Position numbers and translations under genes: made by a program
Part shown: one piece after another, positions 1 to 9,212 of the stretch
Numbering within the stretch: position 1 is the stretch's first letter
Layout: each line of letters starts with the position of its first letter
Notes under the pieces: model-generated
The model's input: the letters and a program-made list of their open reading frames with translations, nothing else
What the model was told of the DNA's origin: nothing
Databases searched by the model: none
NCBI RefSeq assembly: GCF_009720725.1
Contig: NZ_WNKT01000007.1
Span: forward strand, 53,706-117,705
Source: Allochromatium palmeri
GTDB taxonomy: Bacteria; Pseudomonadota; Gammaproteobacteria; Chromatiales; Chromatiaceae
Direction of reading: 5' to 3'
Length of the DNA stretch: 64,000 nucleotides

Positions 1-389
1 CTCCAGAGGGCCGACATGTGGGGCGCGATCGAGTCGACCTTGCTCGTATGCGCCAGCAGTTGTGAGGTGACCATCGCCAGGTTGATGACGCGCTCCATCC
101 CCAGGCGCACTAGCGCCGCGCTGATAGTATCGACCCGTTTCAGGCCGCCGTAGAACGAGGAGTTGGCTAGTCGCAGCAAGTGGCTCGCGAGCGATTGATC
201 CTTCATGATCAGATCGGCGATATCCTTCATGGACATCTTGCTTTCAGTCTGCAACGCCTGGCGCAATTCGAGCGCGACCGGGTTGAACACGGGCAACTTG
301 TGACCGCCGGAGACGAACTGTTCCTCGATCAGCTCTTTGATGGATTTGTGTTGACTGGATGTCGGGCTATCGATGGATTGGGCAGGCAC
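1..389 (-). CDS. HDOD-domain protein, N-terminal part (cut by window edge)
   Basis: The first about 129 codons of a gene that continues past the left edge. The translation from a GTG at 389 contains the opening helices of an HDOD domain: a stretch reading LPVFNPVALELRQ, then MKDIADLIMKDQSLASHLLR, then LANSSFYGG, typical of this HD-related, usually non-catalytic signalling domain. No ATG is available upstream before non-homologous proline-rich codons, so GTG is the best start. It lies 62 bp downstream of the GspE/PilB-type ATPase on the same strand, so the two are probably co-transcribed. HDOD proteins often sit in motility, secretion or stress signalling, but the partner cannot be assigned. 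The C-terminal part, which would show any attached effector domain, is outside the window. Confidence 0.75.
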   Translation of the reverse strand, partial: MPAQSIDSPTSSQHKSIKELIEEQFVSGGHKLPVFNPVALELRQALQTESKMSMKDIADLIMKDQSLASHLLRLANSSFYGGLKRVDTISAALVRLGMERVINLAMVTSQLLAHTSKVDSIAPHMSALW

Positions 390-451
390 GCCGGATGTCT
401 CGTAAGTCGTAGGTGGTGGCCGACCGGGCGAACATCGCGCGGGGCCTGGGT

Positions 452-2386
452 TCAGGATTTCGGTGTCTCGCCGGCCAGGCGCCAGATGTCCCGCAGCGGA
501 CGTGGGCGGCTCAGGCGTGGCAGGTGACGCAGCACTTCGTGCAGACTGGTCATCCCCAGAGCGGCCTTGCTCAAGCCATCCTCCAGAAGTGTGATGAGTC
601 CAGAACTCTCGATGCTCACCCGCCGAATCTCAGCGGATGTCCGTTTGTTCAAGATGGCATCCTTGACCATTTCGTTCAACACCAGTAGCTCGAAGACGCC
701 GACACGTCCCGCGTAGCCGGTATAGTGACAGGCATTGCAACCGCGTCCCTGGCGAAACTGGGCACCGGCCAGGTCGGCTTGAGAACAGCCGAGCCGATGC
801 AGATCATGGGCAGTGGGCCGATAGGGTTCGGCGCACTGCACGCAGACGTGTCGCAGCAAGCGCTGGGCCAGCACGGACACCACGGTCGAGGAGATCAGGA
901 AGGTCTCGATCTGCATGTTCATCAGCCGTAGCAAGCCGCCGATGCTGTCTTCCGTATGAAAGGTCGTCAGCACCTTGTGACCGGTCAAGGCCGCCTGGAT
1001 GGCCGACTCGGCCGAAAGCTGGTCGCGGATCTCACCGAGGACGATGATGTCCGGATCCTGGCGGACCATATGGCGCAGCGTTTCCTCGAACGTGAGGTTG
1101 ATCTTGGGGTTGAGATTGCACTGAGCGATGCCGTCGATGACGTACTCGACCGGATCCTCGGCGGTGGTGATGCTGCACTCCATGTCGTTGAGATAGTTGA
1201 TGCAGCCGTAGAGTGTCGTGGTCTTGCCGGAACCCGTGGGTCCGGTGATCATGATGACCCCGCTTGGAAGTTCCAGGGCATCCTCGATGAAGCGTTGGAG
1301 CACGCGCGGGGAGAGTCCGACCTCCTTGATATCGAGCAGTTCGGCCTTGCGGCTGAGCAGGCGCAGGACGATCTTTTCGCCGAAGATGGTGGAATAGAAG
1401 GAGGCACGCACATCGGTTTTCAGGCCTTTTTGCGTATCTTCGAAGCGAAAGCCACCGCCCTGGTGGCGGCGCTTCTCGGTGATGTCGGCCTGGCACAGCA
1501 CCTTCAGTCGACTGCTGACGGCCGCCGCCATGCTCAGATCGAATTCCTTGCGGAGCATGAGGATGCCGTCCTGGCGCATGCGCACACGGATCTGCTGGCG
1601 CATCGGCTCGATATGGATGTCACTGGCGCCGAGTGTCAGGGCATCGACGATCAAGCCATCGATGACACTCGCCGCGTTGGCCTCATCGACCTCCACCGCC
1701 ACCTGAGCAACGTTCTGACGGCCATCCTCGTAGTGTTTGATGGCCTCCTCGATCGCGCGACGGGTGCTGATCGCGGCGACCACCGAGCCAAAGGCGCCTT
1801 CCGCCGCCTGTCGGGCCGCGGCATCGAGTGGATTGCGAAAGGCGACGACGATACCTTCGTCGTCGCGGCGAATGGGAACCGCTTGAAAGCGTTTGCACCA
1901 GTGGTGGGTGACCTGGAACAGGAGATCGCGCTCGATCGAAGCGAAACTGGGTTCTTCGTGGAGAAACCCCAACTGATCGGCCAGTACCTCGATCAACTGA
2001 TATTCCTGGATCAGGCGCTTTTCGAGCAGGATCTCGCCCAAGCGCTTGCCCTGAAATTCCGGTTCTTTCTGGGCCGAGAGAGCGGCCTGTAGTTCCTGAG
2101 GTTTGATATAACCCAGTTCCACCAGCAGGTGGCCCAGCGGTACGACCTGACGATGTTCGCGTAGCGCCTGACTGAGCTGCCGGGTATCCAGATAACCCAG
2201 TTCCAGCAGCACCTGAGTCAGCGAATGGTCATTGCGAAGCTTGCCATGCACGCGACGCGCATAGGTCGCCTGCTCAGCAGTGATGAGGCCGCTGTCGAGC
2301 AGAATATCGGCGATATGGTGACGGGCGTCCCGTGGTTGACGGGGTGGCTCGCCGGGTGACGTCTGCTCGACCGTCTGAGTATTCAT
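452..2386 (-). CDS. GspE/PilB-family type II secretion or type IV pilus assembly ATPase
   Basis: A 644-residue hexameric secretion/pilus ATPase of the cytoplasmic face. Visible are the Walker A motif GPTGSGKTT (about residue 381), the Walker B region DPDIIVLGEIRD, and a C-terminal CxxC...CxxC zinc module (VCVQC, then CNACHYTGYAGR) typical of GspE/PilB. The first 160 residues hold about four tandem copies of a short helix-turn pattern such as LLVELGYIKPQELQAAL, which resemble MshEN/GspE-N modules; some of these bind c-di-GMP. I chose the ATG at 2386 because GGAG lies upstream and the product then begins MNTQTVEQ; a 26-residue longer reading to 2464 looks non-coding. The 235 bp between it and mnmE probably hold its promoter; I see no other gene there. 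No pseudopilin or inner-membrane platform gene is adjacent, so T2S versus T4P cannot be decided. Confidence 0.88.
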   Translation of the reverse strand: MNTQTVEQTSPGEPPRQPRDARHHIADILLDSGLITAEQATYARRVHGKLRNDHSLTQVLLELGYLDTRQLSQALREHRQVVPLGHLLVELGYIKPQELQAALSAQKEPEFQGKRLGEILLEKRLIQEYQLIEVLADQLGFLHEEPSFASIERDLLFQVTHHWCKRFQAVPIRRDDEGIVVAFRNPLDAAARQAAEGAFGSVVAAISTRRAIEEAIKHYEDGRQNVAQVAVEVDEANAASVIDGLIVDALTLGASDIHIEPMRQQIRVRMRQDGILMLRKEFDLSMAAAVSSRLKVLCQADITEKRRHQGGGFRFEDTQKGLKTDVRASFYSTIFGEKIVLRLLSRKAELLDIKEVGLSPRVLQRFIEDALELPSGVIMITGPTGSGKTTTLYGCINYLNDMECSITTAEDPVEYVIDGIAQCNLNPKINLTFEETLRHMVRQDPDIIVLGEIRDQLSAESAIQAALTGHKVLTTFHTEDSIGGLLRLMNMQIETFLISSTVVSVLAQRLLRHVCVQCAEPYRPTAHDLHRLGCSQADLAGAQFRQGRGCNACHYTGYAGRVGVFELLVLNEMVKDAILNKRTSAEIRRVSIESSGLITLLEDGLSKAALGMTSLHEVLRHLPRLSRPRPLRDIWRLAGETPKS

Positions 2387-2621
2387 GGGTTTGCGGGTTG
2401 GTCTCCCGGACTCGGCCTTAACAGAGGGCAGATGATACCGCATGGAACGCGACATCCTCATCATCCACCCGCTCCGGACTCATCACATGCTGCTCTCCTG
2501 GCTCACCTGGATTATCCATCTGTGCGAGCACAGCCTGTCGGTGCTGCGCGTGCTGTCGATCAGCAATCTGCTGGTGGCCTTGGGCGTTTATCGTCAGCTC
2601 GAAGCAGGTCGAAAGTACGCG

Positions 2622-3959
2622 TTATTTGCCGATACAGAAGCTGGAGAAGATCCGCCCAAGTAGATCGTCTGAGGTGAACTGGCCAGTGATTTCGCCCAGA
2701 GCGCGCTGGGCCAGATGTAATTCTTCGGCGACCAGTTCGGCGCCGAGTCTTTGATCCAGAGTGGCGGTGGCGGCTCGCAGTGCCTGGCGGGCGCGTTCCA
2801 GCGCGTCGAGATGGCGGCGTCGTGCGATGAAAGCGCCCTCGGGGTGCGTGCTCAGGCCGGCATGCGATTTGAGATGGGTTTTGAGTAGATCCAGCCCCTC
2901 GCCGGTCGCGACCGACAGCGCAATTTCGGTCTCGCGATCCCGTTCGATGAGACGGGCCGACTCGCCGAGCAGATCGATCTTATTGCGGACACGGGTGACG
3001 GGACAGCCGGCGGGAAAGGTGGCGCGGATCGATTCATCCGGTTGGTGATCGACGGCCTGGACCCAGAGCACCAGATCGGCTTCATTCAAGGCCGCTTGCG
3101 CACGACGCACGCCTTCCTGCTCGATCGGGTCATGGGTGTGGCGCAGTCCAGCGGTGTCGACGATCCGGATCGGCAGTCCATCGACCTGGATGTCGAACTT
3201 AAGCAGATCGCGCGTGGTGCCGGGAATGTCGGTGACGATGGCGGCCTCCGAGCCGCAGAGCGCGTTGAGCAGACTCGACTTGCCGACATTGGGCGCCCCG
3301 GCGATCACGACCGCCAACCCCTCGCGGATGATCTGGCCTTGGTGCGCGTCGGCCAGGAGGCGGTCGACGGCCTCCAGAATGGCGGACAGATCGGCAGCGA
3401 CGCTCGGCTCGTCGGCCAGATCGATGTCCTCATCCGGAAAGTCGAGTGTGGCCTCGACGTGCAATCGCACCTGAATCAGACACTCGACGAGCGCATTGAT
3501 GCGATGGGAGAAGACGCCTTGCAGACTGCGTCCAGCCAGCCGCACAGCGAGCGCGGTCGAGCTTTCGATCAGATCGGCGACTGCCTCAGCCTGGATTAAA
3601 TCGAGCTTGCCGTTGAGGAACGCACGTTCGCTGAACTCGCCGGGACGCGCCAGCCGTGCGCCCAATTCCAGACAGCGGCGCAGCAGCAGGTCCATGACGA
3701 TGGGGCCGCCGTGCCCCTGAAGCTCCAGCACGTCCTCGCCGGTGAAAGAGCGCGGTGCCTGAAAATAGAGTGCTAGCCCTTCGTCGATGAAACCGCCATC
3801 GGCCTCGCGAAAGCCGCCGAAAGCCGCCTGGCGCGGCTCAGGAACACGCCCGAGAATGCCAACAGCGATGGCGCGCGCGAGTGACCCGCTGACTCGCACG
3901 ATGCCCACGCCGCCCATCCCGGGCGGTGTGGCGATGGCGGCGATGGTCTCGCCGGTCAT
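2622..3959 (-). CDS. mnmE: tRNA uridine-5-carboxymethylaminomethyl modification GTPase MnmE
   Basis: MnmE works with MnmG to modify U34 of certain tRNAs. The 445-residue product has the family length and order: N-terminal folate-binding domain (begins MTGETIAAIATPPG, with the HGGP segment), helical domain, an inserted G domain with GAPNVGKSS (G1), DTAG (G3) and NKID (G4), and the invariant C-terminal CIGK whose cysteine is needed for modification. It is the last gene of the rpmH-rnpA-yidD-yidC-mnmE string, 31 bp after yidC. The usual partner mnmG is not next to it; the following region holds secretion-type genes instead. Confidence 0.97.
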   Translation of the reverse strand: MTGETIAAIATPPGMGGVGIVRVSGSLARAIAVGILGRVPEPRQAAFGGFREADGGFIDEGLALYFQAPRSFTGEDVLELQGHGGPIVMDLLLRRCLELGARLARPGEFSERAFLNGKLDLIQAEAVADLIESSTALAVRLAGRSLQGVFSHRINALVECLIQVRLHVEATLDFPDEDIDLADEPSVAADLSAILEAVDRLLADAHQGQIIREGLAVVIAGAPNVGKSSLLNALCGSEAAIVTDIPGTTRDLLKFDIQVDGLPIRIVDTAGLRHTHDPIEQEGVRRAQAALNEADLVLWVQAVDHQPDESIRATFPAGCPVTRVRNKIDLLGESARLIERDRETEIALSVATGEGLDLLKTHLKSHAGLSTHPEGAFIARRRHLDALERARQALRAATATLDQRLGAELVAEELHLAQRALGEITGQFTSDDLLGRIFSSFCIGK

Positions 3960-3990
3960 GTCAGCGGCTCGCTCACCGGCGCGCCACGTC

Positions 3991-5655
3991 TTAGCGCCGA
4001 CGCTTGGCGGTCTCCAGCTCCAGATCGCGCGTGATCTTCCACTGCTGGGCGATCGAGAGCAGGTTGTTGACCGTCCAGTAGAGCACCAGGCCCGACGGGA
4101 AGAAGGCGAAGAACACGGTGAACACGAACGGCAGACTCATCATGATCTTGGCCTGGATCGGGTCCGGCGGTGCGGGGTTGAGCTTCTGCTGCACGAACAT
4201 GGACACGCCCATGATCAGCGGCAGAATGAAGTAAGGATCAGGCGCTGAGAGGTTGTTGAGCCAGAGCACGAAGGGCGCCTGACGCATCTCGACGCTTTCG
4301 AGTAACACCCAGTAGAGCGCGATGAACACCGGGATCTGCACCAGGATCGGCAGACAGCCGCCGAGCGGATTAATCTTCTCGGTCTTGTAGAGCTCCATCA
4401 TCGCCTGATTCAGCCGCTGCTTGTCGTCGCCATAGCGATCCTTGAGCGCCTGGAGCCGTGGCGTGAGCTGGCGCATGTGCGCCATCGAGCGATAGCTGGT
4501 CTCCGAGAGCTTGTAGAAAGCGAGCTTGATGAGGATGGTGAGCACGATGATCGCCCAACCCCAGTTGCCAACTACCGCGTGGATCCAGCTGAGCAGCCAG
4601 AAAATCGGCTTGGCAATAACGGTGAGCCAGCCGTAGTCGACTGCCAGCTCAAAACCGGGTGCGATCTCTTCGAGTGTATCCTGAAGCTTAGGGCCGACGA
4701 AGAGTTGATTCTCGAAGACATGCTCGGTGCCGGGCGCGATGCTGAACGGCGGCGAATACTTGCCGATGATGTAGCGCGAATTGTTCAGGGCGTTGGTGTA
4801 GAAGGTCTCGGCCACGCCGCGCGGCGGAATCCAGGCCGCCATGAAATAATGCTGCATCATGGCAATCCAGCCATCGGTCACGGTGCGGTCGAGCTTGCCC
4901 TCGGCGATGTCGTCGAACGAGACCTTTTTGTACTTATCCTCAGGGCTGTAATAGACGCCCCCGGTGAAGGTGTGGACGAAGCTCGGCTCGTTCGGGTCGT
5001 ACAGTTCGGTACGCTGGAGCTGGTCGTAGGCACGCGCGATCAAGGGCGCGCCGGTTCCATTCTCGACCACCTGACGCGACTCGATCAGATAGCTGCCGCG
5101 CGTGAAGGTGTAGATTTTCTTGACCCGGATGCCGGTGTCGTTAGTCCATTCGAGCGTGACTTCGAGCCGGTCGTTACCAGGTTGCAGTGCATAGCTTGTC
5201 TGGGCGCTGGTGAAAACGGCCTCGTGCGTTGGCAGCACATCGGGTTGCTCGCCCAACAGCCCCGACTGGACGATGAACATGTTCGGCGGTTCCGGCTTGA
5301 GCAACCGGAACTTGTCCTCGGGACGCTCAGGAACGACGGCATAGTCGAGCAGCCAGGCACTGGCGATGGTCGCGCCGCGCGGCGAGATCTCAAGCCGCAG
5401 TAAATCAGTCTCGACTTGGATGAGGGCCTCATCGAGTGCCGAAGACAGGGCAGCGCCGGCTGGAACAGCGCCGGGCGTGGTTGAAACGGTCGGAATTTCA
5501 TTGACGGAGGGCACAGGAACGCCAGGGGCACCCTGAACCTGCTCCTGCGCCACCGGGAGCTGGGCGGGACGGCCATAGTCCTGCATCCAAGACTCGTAGA
5601 TCAGAAACAGCACCGCAGCCAGTGCAAGGAAGAGAAACAAGCGCTGGTTATCCAT
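3991..5655 (-). CDS. yidC: Membrane protein insertase YidC
   Basis: YidC inserts and folds inner-membrane proteins, alone or with SecYEG. The 554-residue protein starts [20 protein letters not shown], a classical first transmembrane segment. A large periplasmic beta-rich domain (about residues 55-330) follows, then the conserved membrane core with segments around [17 protein letters not shown], the [20 protein letters not shown] stretch, and a last hairpin before a basic tail ending KRRR. The ATG at 5655 is chosen because it precedes the signal-anchor; reading further upstream would run through yidD in another frame. Its first bases overlap the end of yidD by 8 bp, indicating translational coupling. 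Confidence 0.97.
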   Translation of the reverse strand: MDNQRLFLFLALAAVLFLIYESWMQDYGRPAQLPVAQEQVQGAPGVPVPSVNEIPTVSTTPGAVPAGAALSSALDEALIQVETDLLRLEISPRGATIASAWLLDYAVVPERPEDKFRLLKPEPPNMFIVQSGLLGEQPDVLPTHEAVFTSAQTSYALQPGNDRLEVTLEWTNDTGIRVKKIYTFTRGSYLIESRQVVENGTGAPLIARAYDQLQRTELYDPNEPSFVHTFTGGVYYSPEDKYKKVSFDDIAEGKLDRTVTDGWIAMMQHYFMAAWIPPRGVAETFYTNALNNSRYIIGKYSPPFSIAPGTEHVFENQLFVGPKLQDTLEEIAPGFELAVDYGWLTVIAKPIFWLLSWIHAVVGNWGWAIIVLTILIKLAFYKLSETSYRSMAHMRQLTPRLQALKDRYGDDKQRLNQAMMELYKTEKINPLGGCLPILVQIPVFIALYWVLLESVEMRQAPFVLWLNNLSAPDPYFILPLIMGVSMFVQQKLNPAPPDPIQAKIMMSLPFVFTVFFAFFPSGLVLYWTVNNLLSIAQQWKITRDLELETAKRRR

Positions 5656-5884
5656 GAATCGTGGTCTGCCTTTTTTCAGGGACTGGATCGATACCGCCTG
5701 GATGCCAGGGGTGACAACGCAACAAGCGGCGAAGGGCCAGATAGCTCCCGCGCGCGACACCGTGGACCTCGATGGCCTCCACGGCATAGTGGGAGCAGGT
5801 GGGGTAGAAGCGACAACGCGGACCGAGCAGCGGGCTGATCAGGTATTGATAAACCCGAATCAGCCCGATCAAGATTCGACGCAT
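5648..5884 (-). CDS. yidD: Membrane protein insertion efficiency factor YidD
   Basis: A 78-residue YidD/Hlp-family protein. The family hallmark [19 protein letters not shown] is present with both cysteines, preceded by an amphipathic N-terminus ([22 protein letters not shown]) and followed by the [13 protein letters not shown] signature. It sits between rnpA and yidC as in most bacteria, overlapping rnpA by 16 bp and yidC by 8 bp. GGGAA lies about 8 bases before the chosen ATG; a start 8 codons upstream is possible but would extend the rnpA overlap. It assists membrane insertion, although the mechanism is not fully settled. Confidence 0.95.
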   Translation of the reverse strand: MRRILIGLIRVYQYLISPLLGPRCRFYPTCSHYAVEAIEVHGVARGSYLALRRLLRCHPWHPGGIDPVPEKRQTTIHG

Positions 5885-6255
5885 GATGATTTCCCGATGT
5901 GCGACCAAGCCCGCTCCAGGACGTCGAACAGCCGCTGGTTCGACTCACGGGTCGCGCCCTGGGCGCAGAGAACCACGATATCGACCCCCGGAAGTCGCTG
6001 GAAAGATCGTCGAAAACTCTCGCGCGCAAGGCGTTTGAGCCGATTGCGATCGACGGCGCGACGGGCGCATTTCTTGGCGATGGCCAGACCCAGACGCGGT
6101 CGGTCGAGACCGTTGGGCCGATAGAGCACGACAAGGCTTTGGCGGTTCGCTCGGCTCGCTTCGGCAAAAACGCGCTTGAATTGCCCCGAGTTGGTGAGTC
6201 GCCGGTCGCGTCCGAAACGCTGGTTAGCGTCGCCGCCCCGCTCGTTGGTACTCAG
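5869..6255 (-). CDS. rnpA: Ribonuclease P protein component, probable CTG start
   Basis: The protein subunit of RNase P, which helps the catalytic RNA mature tRNA 5' ends. The core RNR motif is clear: [20 protein letters not shown] followed by KRLARESFR. Reading back in the same frame gives [18 protein letters not shown], the conserved N-terminal part of RnpA, so the gene must begin upstream of the first GTG at 6129. Between the upstream in-frame stop and that GTG there is no ATG, GTG or TTG. The only near-cognate codon in a sensible place is CTG at 6255, which overlaps the rpmH stop (CTGA). That gives 128 residues, a normal length. A start at 6129 would delete about a third of the protein. 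The frame was checked base by base and is continuous. Confidence 0.85.
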   Translation of the reverse strand: MSTNERGGDANQRFGRDRRLTNSGQFKRVFAEASRANRQSLVVLYRPNGLDRPRLGLAIAKKCARRAVDRNRLKRLARESFRRSFQRLPGVDIVVLCAQGATRESNQRLFDVLERAWSHIGKSSCVES

Positions 6256-6386
6256 GGCGTCAGGCGGACACGGCCCTTGGCGCGACGCGCACTCAGAACC
6301 TTACGACCATTGCGTGTGGCATTGCGCGCGCGGAAACCATGGGTACGAGCCCGCTTCAGGCGGCTGGGCTGAAAAGTGCGCTTCAT
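6252..6386 (-). CDS. rpmH: Large ribosomal subunit protein bL34
   Basis: A 44-residue, very basic protein starting [19 protein letters not shown] and ending AKGRVRLTP, which is bL34 along its whole length. GGGAG lies about 9 bases upstream of the ATG. It is first in the leftward string with rnpA, whose CTG start overlaps its stop, and is preceded by a good sigma-70 promoter at 6452-6480. Location next to and divergent from dnaA is the classical gammaproteobacterial arrangement. Confidence 0.98.
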   Translation of the reverse strand: MKRTFQPSRLKRARTHGFRARNATRNGRKVLSARRAKGRVRLTP

Positions 6387-6451
6387 GAACGGTACTCCCG
6401 GGAACTCGATGATGGGGCAGGGCCTAATGACCCAGCTATAAAAGGGCCGGA

Positions 6452-6480
6452 AATGTAGGCAATTTTTCATCCAAAGTCAA
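6452..6480 (-). promoter_or_regulatory. Sigma-70 promoter for the rpmH-rnpA-yidD-yidC-mnmE operon
   Basis: On the minus strand TTGACT (6480-6475) and TACATT (6457-6452) are separated by exactly 17 bp, an AT-rich spacer. This leaves a leader of about 60 bases to the rpmH ATG. Spacing and both hexamers are close to consensus; transcription start not measured. Confidence 0.7.
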
Positions 6481-6508
6481 TCAGAATACGCGCGAGATCG
6501 GTTTGAGC

Positions 6509-6517
6509 TGTGGATAA
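6509..6517 (-). promoter_or_regulatory. DnaA box (consensus TTATCCACA)
   Basis: TGTGGATAA on the plus strand is the exact complement of the consensus DnaA box. It lies in the 249-bp rpmH-dnaA gap, 119 bp before the dnaA start, where it could autoregulate dnaA. It is the only perfect box I found in this gap, so a full replication origin here is not established. Confidence 0.6.
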
Positions 6518-6635
6518 GTCCATGCGAGGGCGCTAAACTTGTGTGTTGGCTCAGGGAACGAATCCGCGTCCGGCTCTTCTCGCCGGGTCCATCATCAGTC
6601 CTTCCGAACCAAGACGACGCCTGTCGGGAAACGCC

Positions 6636-7985
6636 GTGGCCCTGTGGGAGCATTGCATCAATCAATTGAAGGCCGAGCTGACGTCCGCCGAGTTCAACAC
6701 CTGGATCCTGCCGCTGCAAGCGCGCGTGGATGGTCCACTGCTCAGGCTGCTGGCTCCGAACCGCTTCGTGCTCGACTGGACGCGCAAGCACTATGCCGAT
6801 CGGCTGCTCGAACTCTGTGAGCGTCACAGTCAGGGCCAGGTCTCGCAGCTTCATTTCGAGGTCGGCGAATTCGCGCGTGAAACCAGCTCTACAAAAGGGA
6901 AGGGTGCCCGTGCCGGCTCGACGGCAACGACCGCGATCGACTCGGATCTCGCCACGCGGCGTGCGGCGGCTAACCTGAACGCTGATTTCAACTTCGACAC
7001 CTTTGTCGAGGGCAAATCCAACCAGCTCGCGCGCGCGGCCTCGATCCAGATCGCCCGCAACCCAGGCGGCACCTACAATCCGCTCTTTATCTATGGTGGG
7101 GTGGGACTCGGCAAGACGCATCTGATGCACGCGGTCGGCAACGTCATTCTGGCCTCCAATCCGAACGCGCGGGTCGTTTATCTGCACTCCGAGCGCTTCG
7201 TCGCCGAGATGATCAAGGCCCTGCAAAACAATCGTATCGAGGACTTCAAGAAAACCTATCGCTCGGTCAACGCGCTCCTGATCGACGATGTCCAGTTTTT
7301 CGCCGGCAAGGAGCGTTCGCAGGAGGAGTTTTTCCATACCTTCAATGCGCTCCTGGAATCCAGGCAGCAGATCGTGTTGTCCAGCGACCGTTTTCCCAAG
7401 GAAGTAACGGGTCTGGAGGAACGTCTGCGCTCGCGCTTCGGCTGGGGTCTGACGGTCGCCATCGACCCGCCCGATCTTGAGACCAGTGTGGCCATCCTAC
7501 ACTGCAAGGCGACGCAGCTCGGCGTCACGCTACCGGAGGACGTGGCTTTTTTCGTTGGGCGCCGTATTCGCTCGAACATCCGCGAACTCGAGGGCGCGCT
7601 CAGACGTTTGGTCGCCAATGCGCACTTCACCGGCAAGCCCATCACCCTGGAGTTTGCCAAGCAAGCCTTGCGCGACGTGCTCGTGGCTCAGGACAAGCAA
7701 GTGAGCCTGGAGAACATCCAGCGCACGGTCGCTGAATACTACAAGTTGCGCACCTCGGATCTGCTCTCGGCCAAACGCAGCCGCTCGCTGGCGCGCCCGC
7801 GTCAGCTGGCGATGGCGCTCGCCAAGGAATTGACCAAGCACAGCCTGCCGGAGATCGGCCACGCCTTCGGTGGCCGGGATCACACCACGGTCCTGCACGC
7901 GACCCGCAAGATCAAAAGCCTGCGCGAGAGTGACGCGGCCATCGAGGAAGACTATAAGAATCTGCTGAGAATCCTGACGCTTTGA
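6636..7985 (+). CDS. dnaA: Chromosomal replication initiator protein DnaA
   Basis: DnaA binds DnaA boxes, melts the origin and loads DnaB. The N-terminal domain begins [20 protein letters not shown], matching the usual first residues of DnaA, so I take the GTG at 6636, with GGGAA six bases upstream. An in-frame TTG at 6543 would add 31 residues of atypical sequence. Then come domain II (variable, about residues 85-120), the AAA+ core with [10 protein letters not shown] (Walker A) and LLIDDVQFF (Walker B), and the C-terminal domain IV signature [15 protein letters not shown]. Length 449 residues is normal. It leads dnaA-dnaN-recF. Confidence 0.97.
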   Translation: MALWEHCINQLKAELTSAEFNTWILPLQARVDGPLLRLLAPNRFVLDWTRKHYADRLLELCERHSQGQVSQLHFEVGEFARETSSTKGKGARAGSTATTAIDSDLATRRAAANLNADFNFDTFVEGKSNQLARAASIQIARNPGGTYNPLFIYGGVGLGKTHLMHAVGNVILASNPNARVVYLHSERFVAEMIKALQNNRIEDFKKTYRSVNALLIDDVQFFAGKERSQEEFFHTFNALLESRQQIVLSSDRFPKEVTGLEERLRSRFGWGLTVAIDPPDLETSVAILHCKATQLGVTLPEDVAFFVGRRIRSNIRELEGALRRLVANAHFTGKPITLEFAKQALRDVLVAQDKQVSLENIQRTVAEYYKLRTSDLLSAKRSRSLARPRQLAMALAKELTKHSLPEIGHAFGGRDHTTVLHATRKIKSLRESDAAIEEDYKNLLRILTL

Positions 7986-8059
7986 GCGACTCATAATTGA
8001 TCCAATAACGAGCTAGCTAAGCTTGCTTTATCCATCTCTGCACGATCATGGAGCTACCG

Positions 8060-9160
8060 ATGGAATTCGTTGCGAACCGAGAAATCGTCCTGCCCGCGCT
8101 CAATAAGGTGATCGGCGTCGTCGAGCGCCGACAAACCCTGCCGATCCTGGGTAATCTGCTCGTCGTCGCCCGCGAGGGGCGCGTCACCCTCACCGGCACC
8201 GACCTGGAAGTGGAGGTCAAGACCAGCTTCGAGGCCGATATCCAGCAAGAGGGCGAGACTACGGTTCCGGCCCGTAAGCTGGTCGACATCTGCCGCAACC
8301 TGAGCGAGGGTTCCGAGGTTCGGCTCCGCGTCAAGGACGAGCGCTGTGTCGTCACCTCCGGTCGCGGACGTTTTACGCTCGGACTGCTGCCGGCGGCTGA
8401 TTTCCCAACCATGGACCTGGAGGAGGGCGGTTTCGATTTTCAGGTCCAGGAGAGCCAGCTCAAGCGGCTGCTCGACAAAACCGCCTTCGCCATGGCGCAA
8501 CAGGATGTCCGCTACTATCTGAACGGTCTGCTGCTGGAGCTGCATTCAACCGTCCTGATCGCCGTGGCCACCGATGGACATCGGCTGGCCAAGTTCGTCA
8601 CCCCGCTCGACCTGACGCTCGACAGCGACCGTCAGGTGATCGTGCCCAACAAGACGGTCATGGAACTGAAGCGTCAGTTGGGCAATGCGGACGATCTGGT
8701 CTCGATCCGGTTGGGAGAGCGCAGTCTGCGTGTGGTGATTGGTGCCATGACCATGACCTCCAAGCTTGTCGATGGCCGCTATCCCGAGTACGAGCGCGTG
8801 ATTCCAAGCAACATCGGGCGCACGGCTACGGTCGAAAAGGACGCGCTGAAACGCGCGCTGTCGCGTACCTCGATCCTCTCGAATGAGAAGTATCGCGGCG
8901 TGCGTCTGAGCTTCGATCCGGGCACGCTCAAGCTGCTGGCGCACAACCCCGAGCAGGAGGAGGCCGAGGAGGAGATTGAGATGGATTATGACGGCGAACC
9001 GATTTCCATCGGCTTCAACGTGGCTTATTTGATGGATGTGCTCGGCGTGATCGACGAAAGCTCGGTGATCATTCATTTCCAGGATGCCAACGGCAGCTCG
9101 ATCTGGCGTGGCGTGGGCGTCGAGAGTGAGACCTTCGTCGTCATGCCGATGCGGCTCTGA
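8060..9160 (+). CDS. dnaN: DNA polymerase III beta sliding clamp
   Basis: The ring-shaped processivity clamp of the replicase. 366 residues with three clamp subdomains; recognisable parts are the N-terminal MEFVANREIVLPALNKV, RQTLPILGNLL, TDLEVEV, and the C-terminal VVMPMRL end that forms the protein-binding pocket. ATG 8060 is preferred over one four codons upstream because GGAG lies six bases before it and the product then starts as other DnaN proteins do. It lies 74 bp after dnaA and 52 bp before recF. Confidence 0.97.
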   Translation: MEFVANREIVLPALNKVIGVVERRQTLPILGNLLVVAREGRVTLTGTDLEVEVKTSFEADIQQEGETTVPARKLVDICRNLSEGSEVRLRVKDERCVVTSGRGRFTLGLLPAADFPTMDLEEGGFDFQVQESQLKRLLDKTAFAMAQQDVRYYLNGLLLELHSTVLIAVATDGHRLAKFVTPLDLTLDSDRQVIVPNKTVMELKRQLGNADDLVSIRLGERSLRVVIGAMTMTSKLVDGRYPEYERVIPSNIGRTATVEKDALKRALSRTSILSNEKYRGVRLSFDPGTLKLLAHNPEQEEAEEEIEMDYDGEPISIGFNVAYLMDVLGVIDESSVIIHFQDANGSSIWRGVGVESETFVVMPMRL

Positions 9161-9212
9161 TCCGCATCCGCACGCTGAATCAAACGTCCTGTGATCCACT
9201 CGATCTGGAGGC

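Noticed and set aside
2442..2663. Open frame of 73 codons between gspE and mnmE on the plus strand
   Set aside because: It overlaps the coding end of mnmE and the gspE start region, lacks a ribosome site, and its sequence has no recognised features. Treated as non-coding.
5869..6255. Apparent frameshift in rnpA
   Set aside because: An early reading suggested the N-terminal part was in another frame, but careful recounting gave one continuous frame from 6255 to the stop; the oddity is only the start codon.
6387..6635. Replication origin in the rpmH-dnaA gap
   Set aside because: Only one perfect DnaA box and no clear AT-rich unwinding region were seen in 249 bp; the dnaA-dnaN gap is also short. 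The true oriC may be nearby but is not shown.
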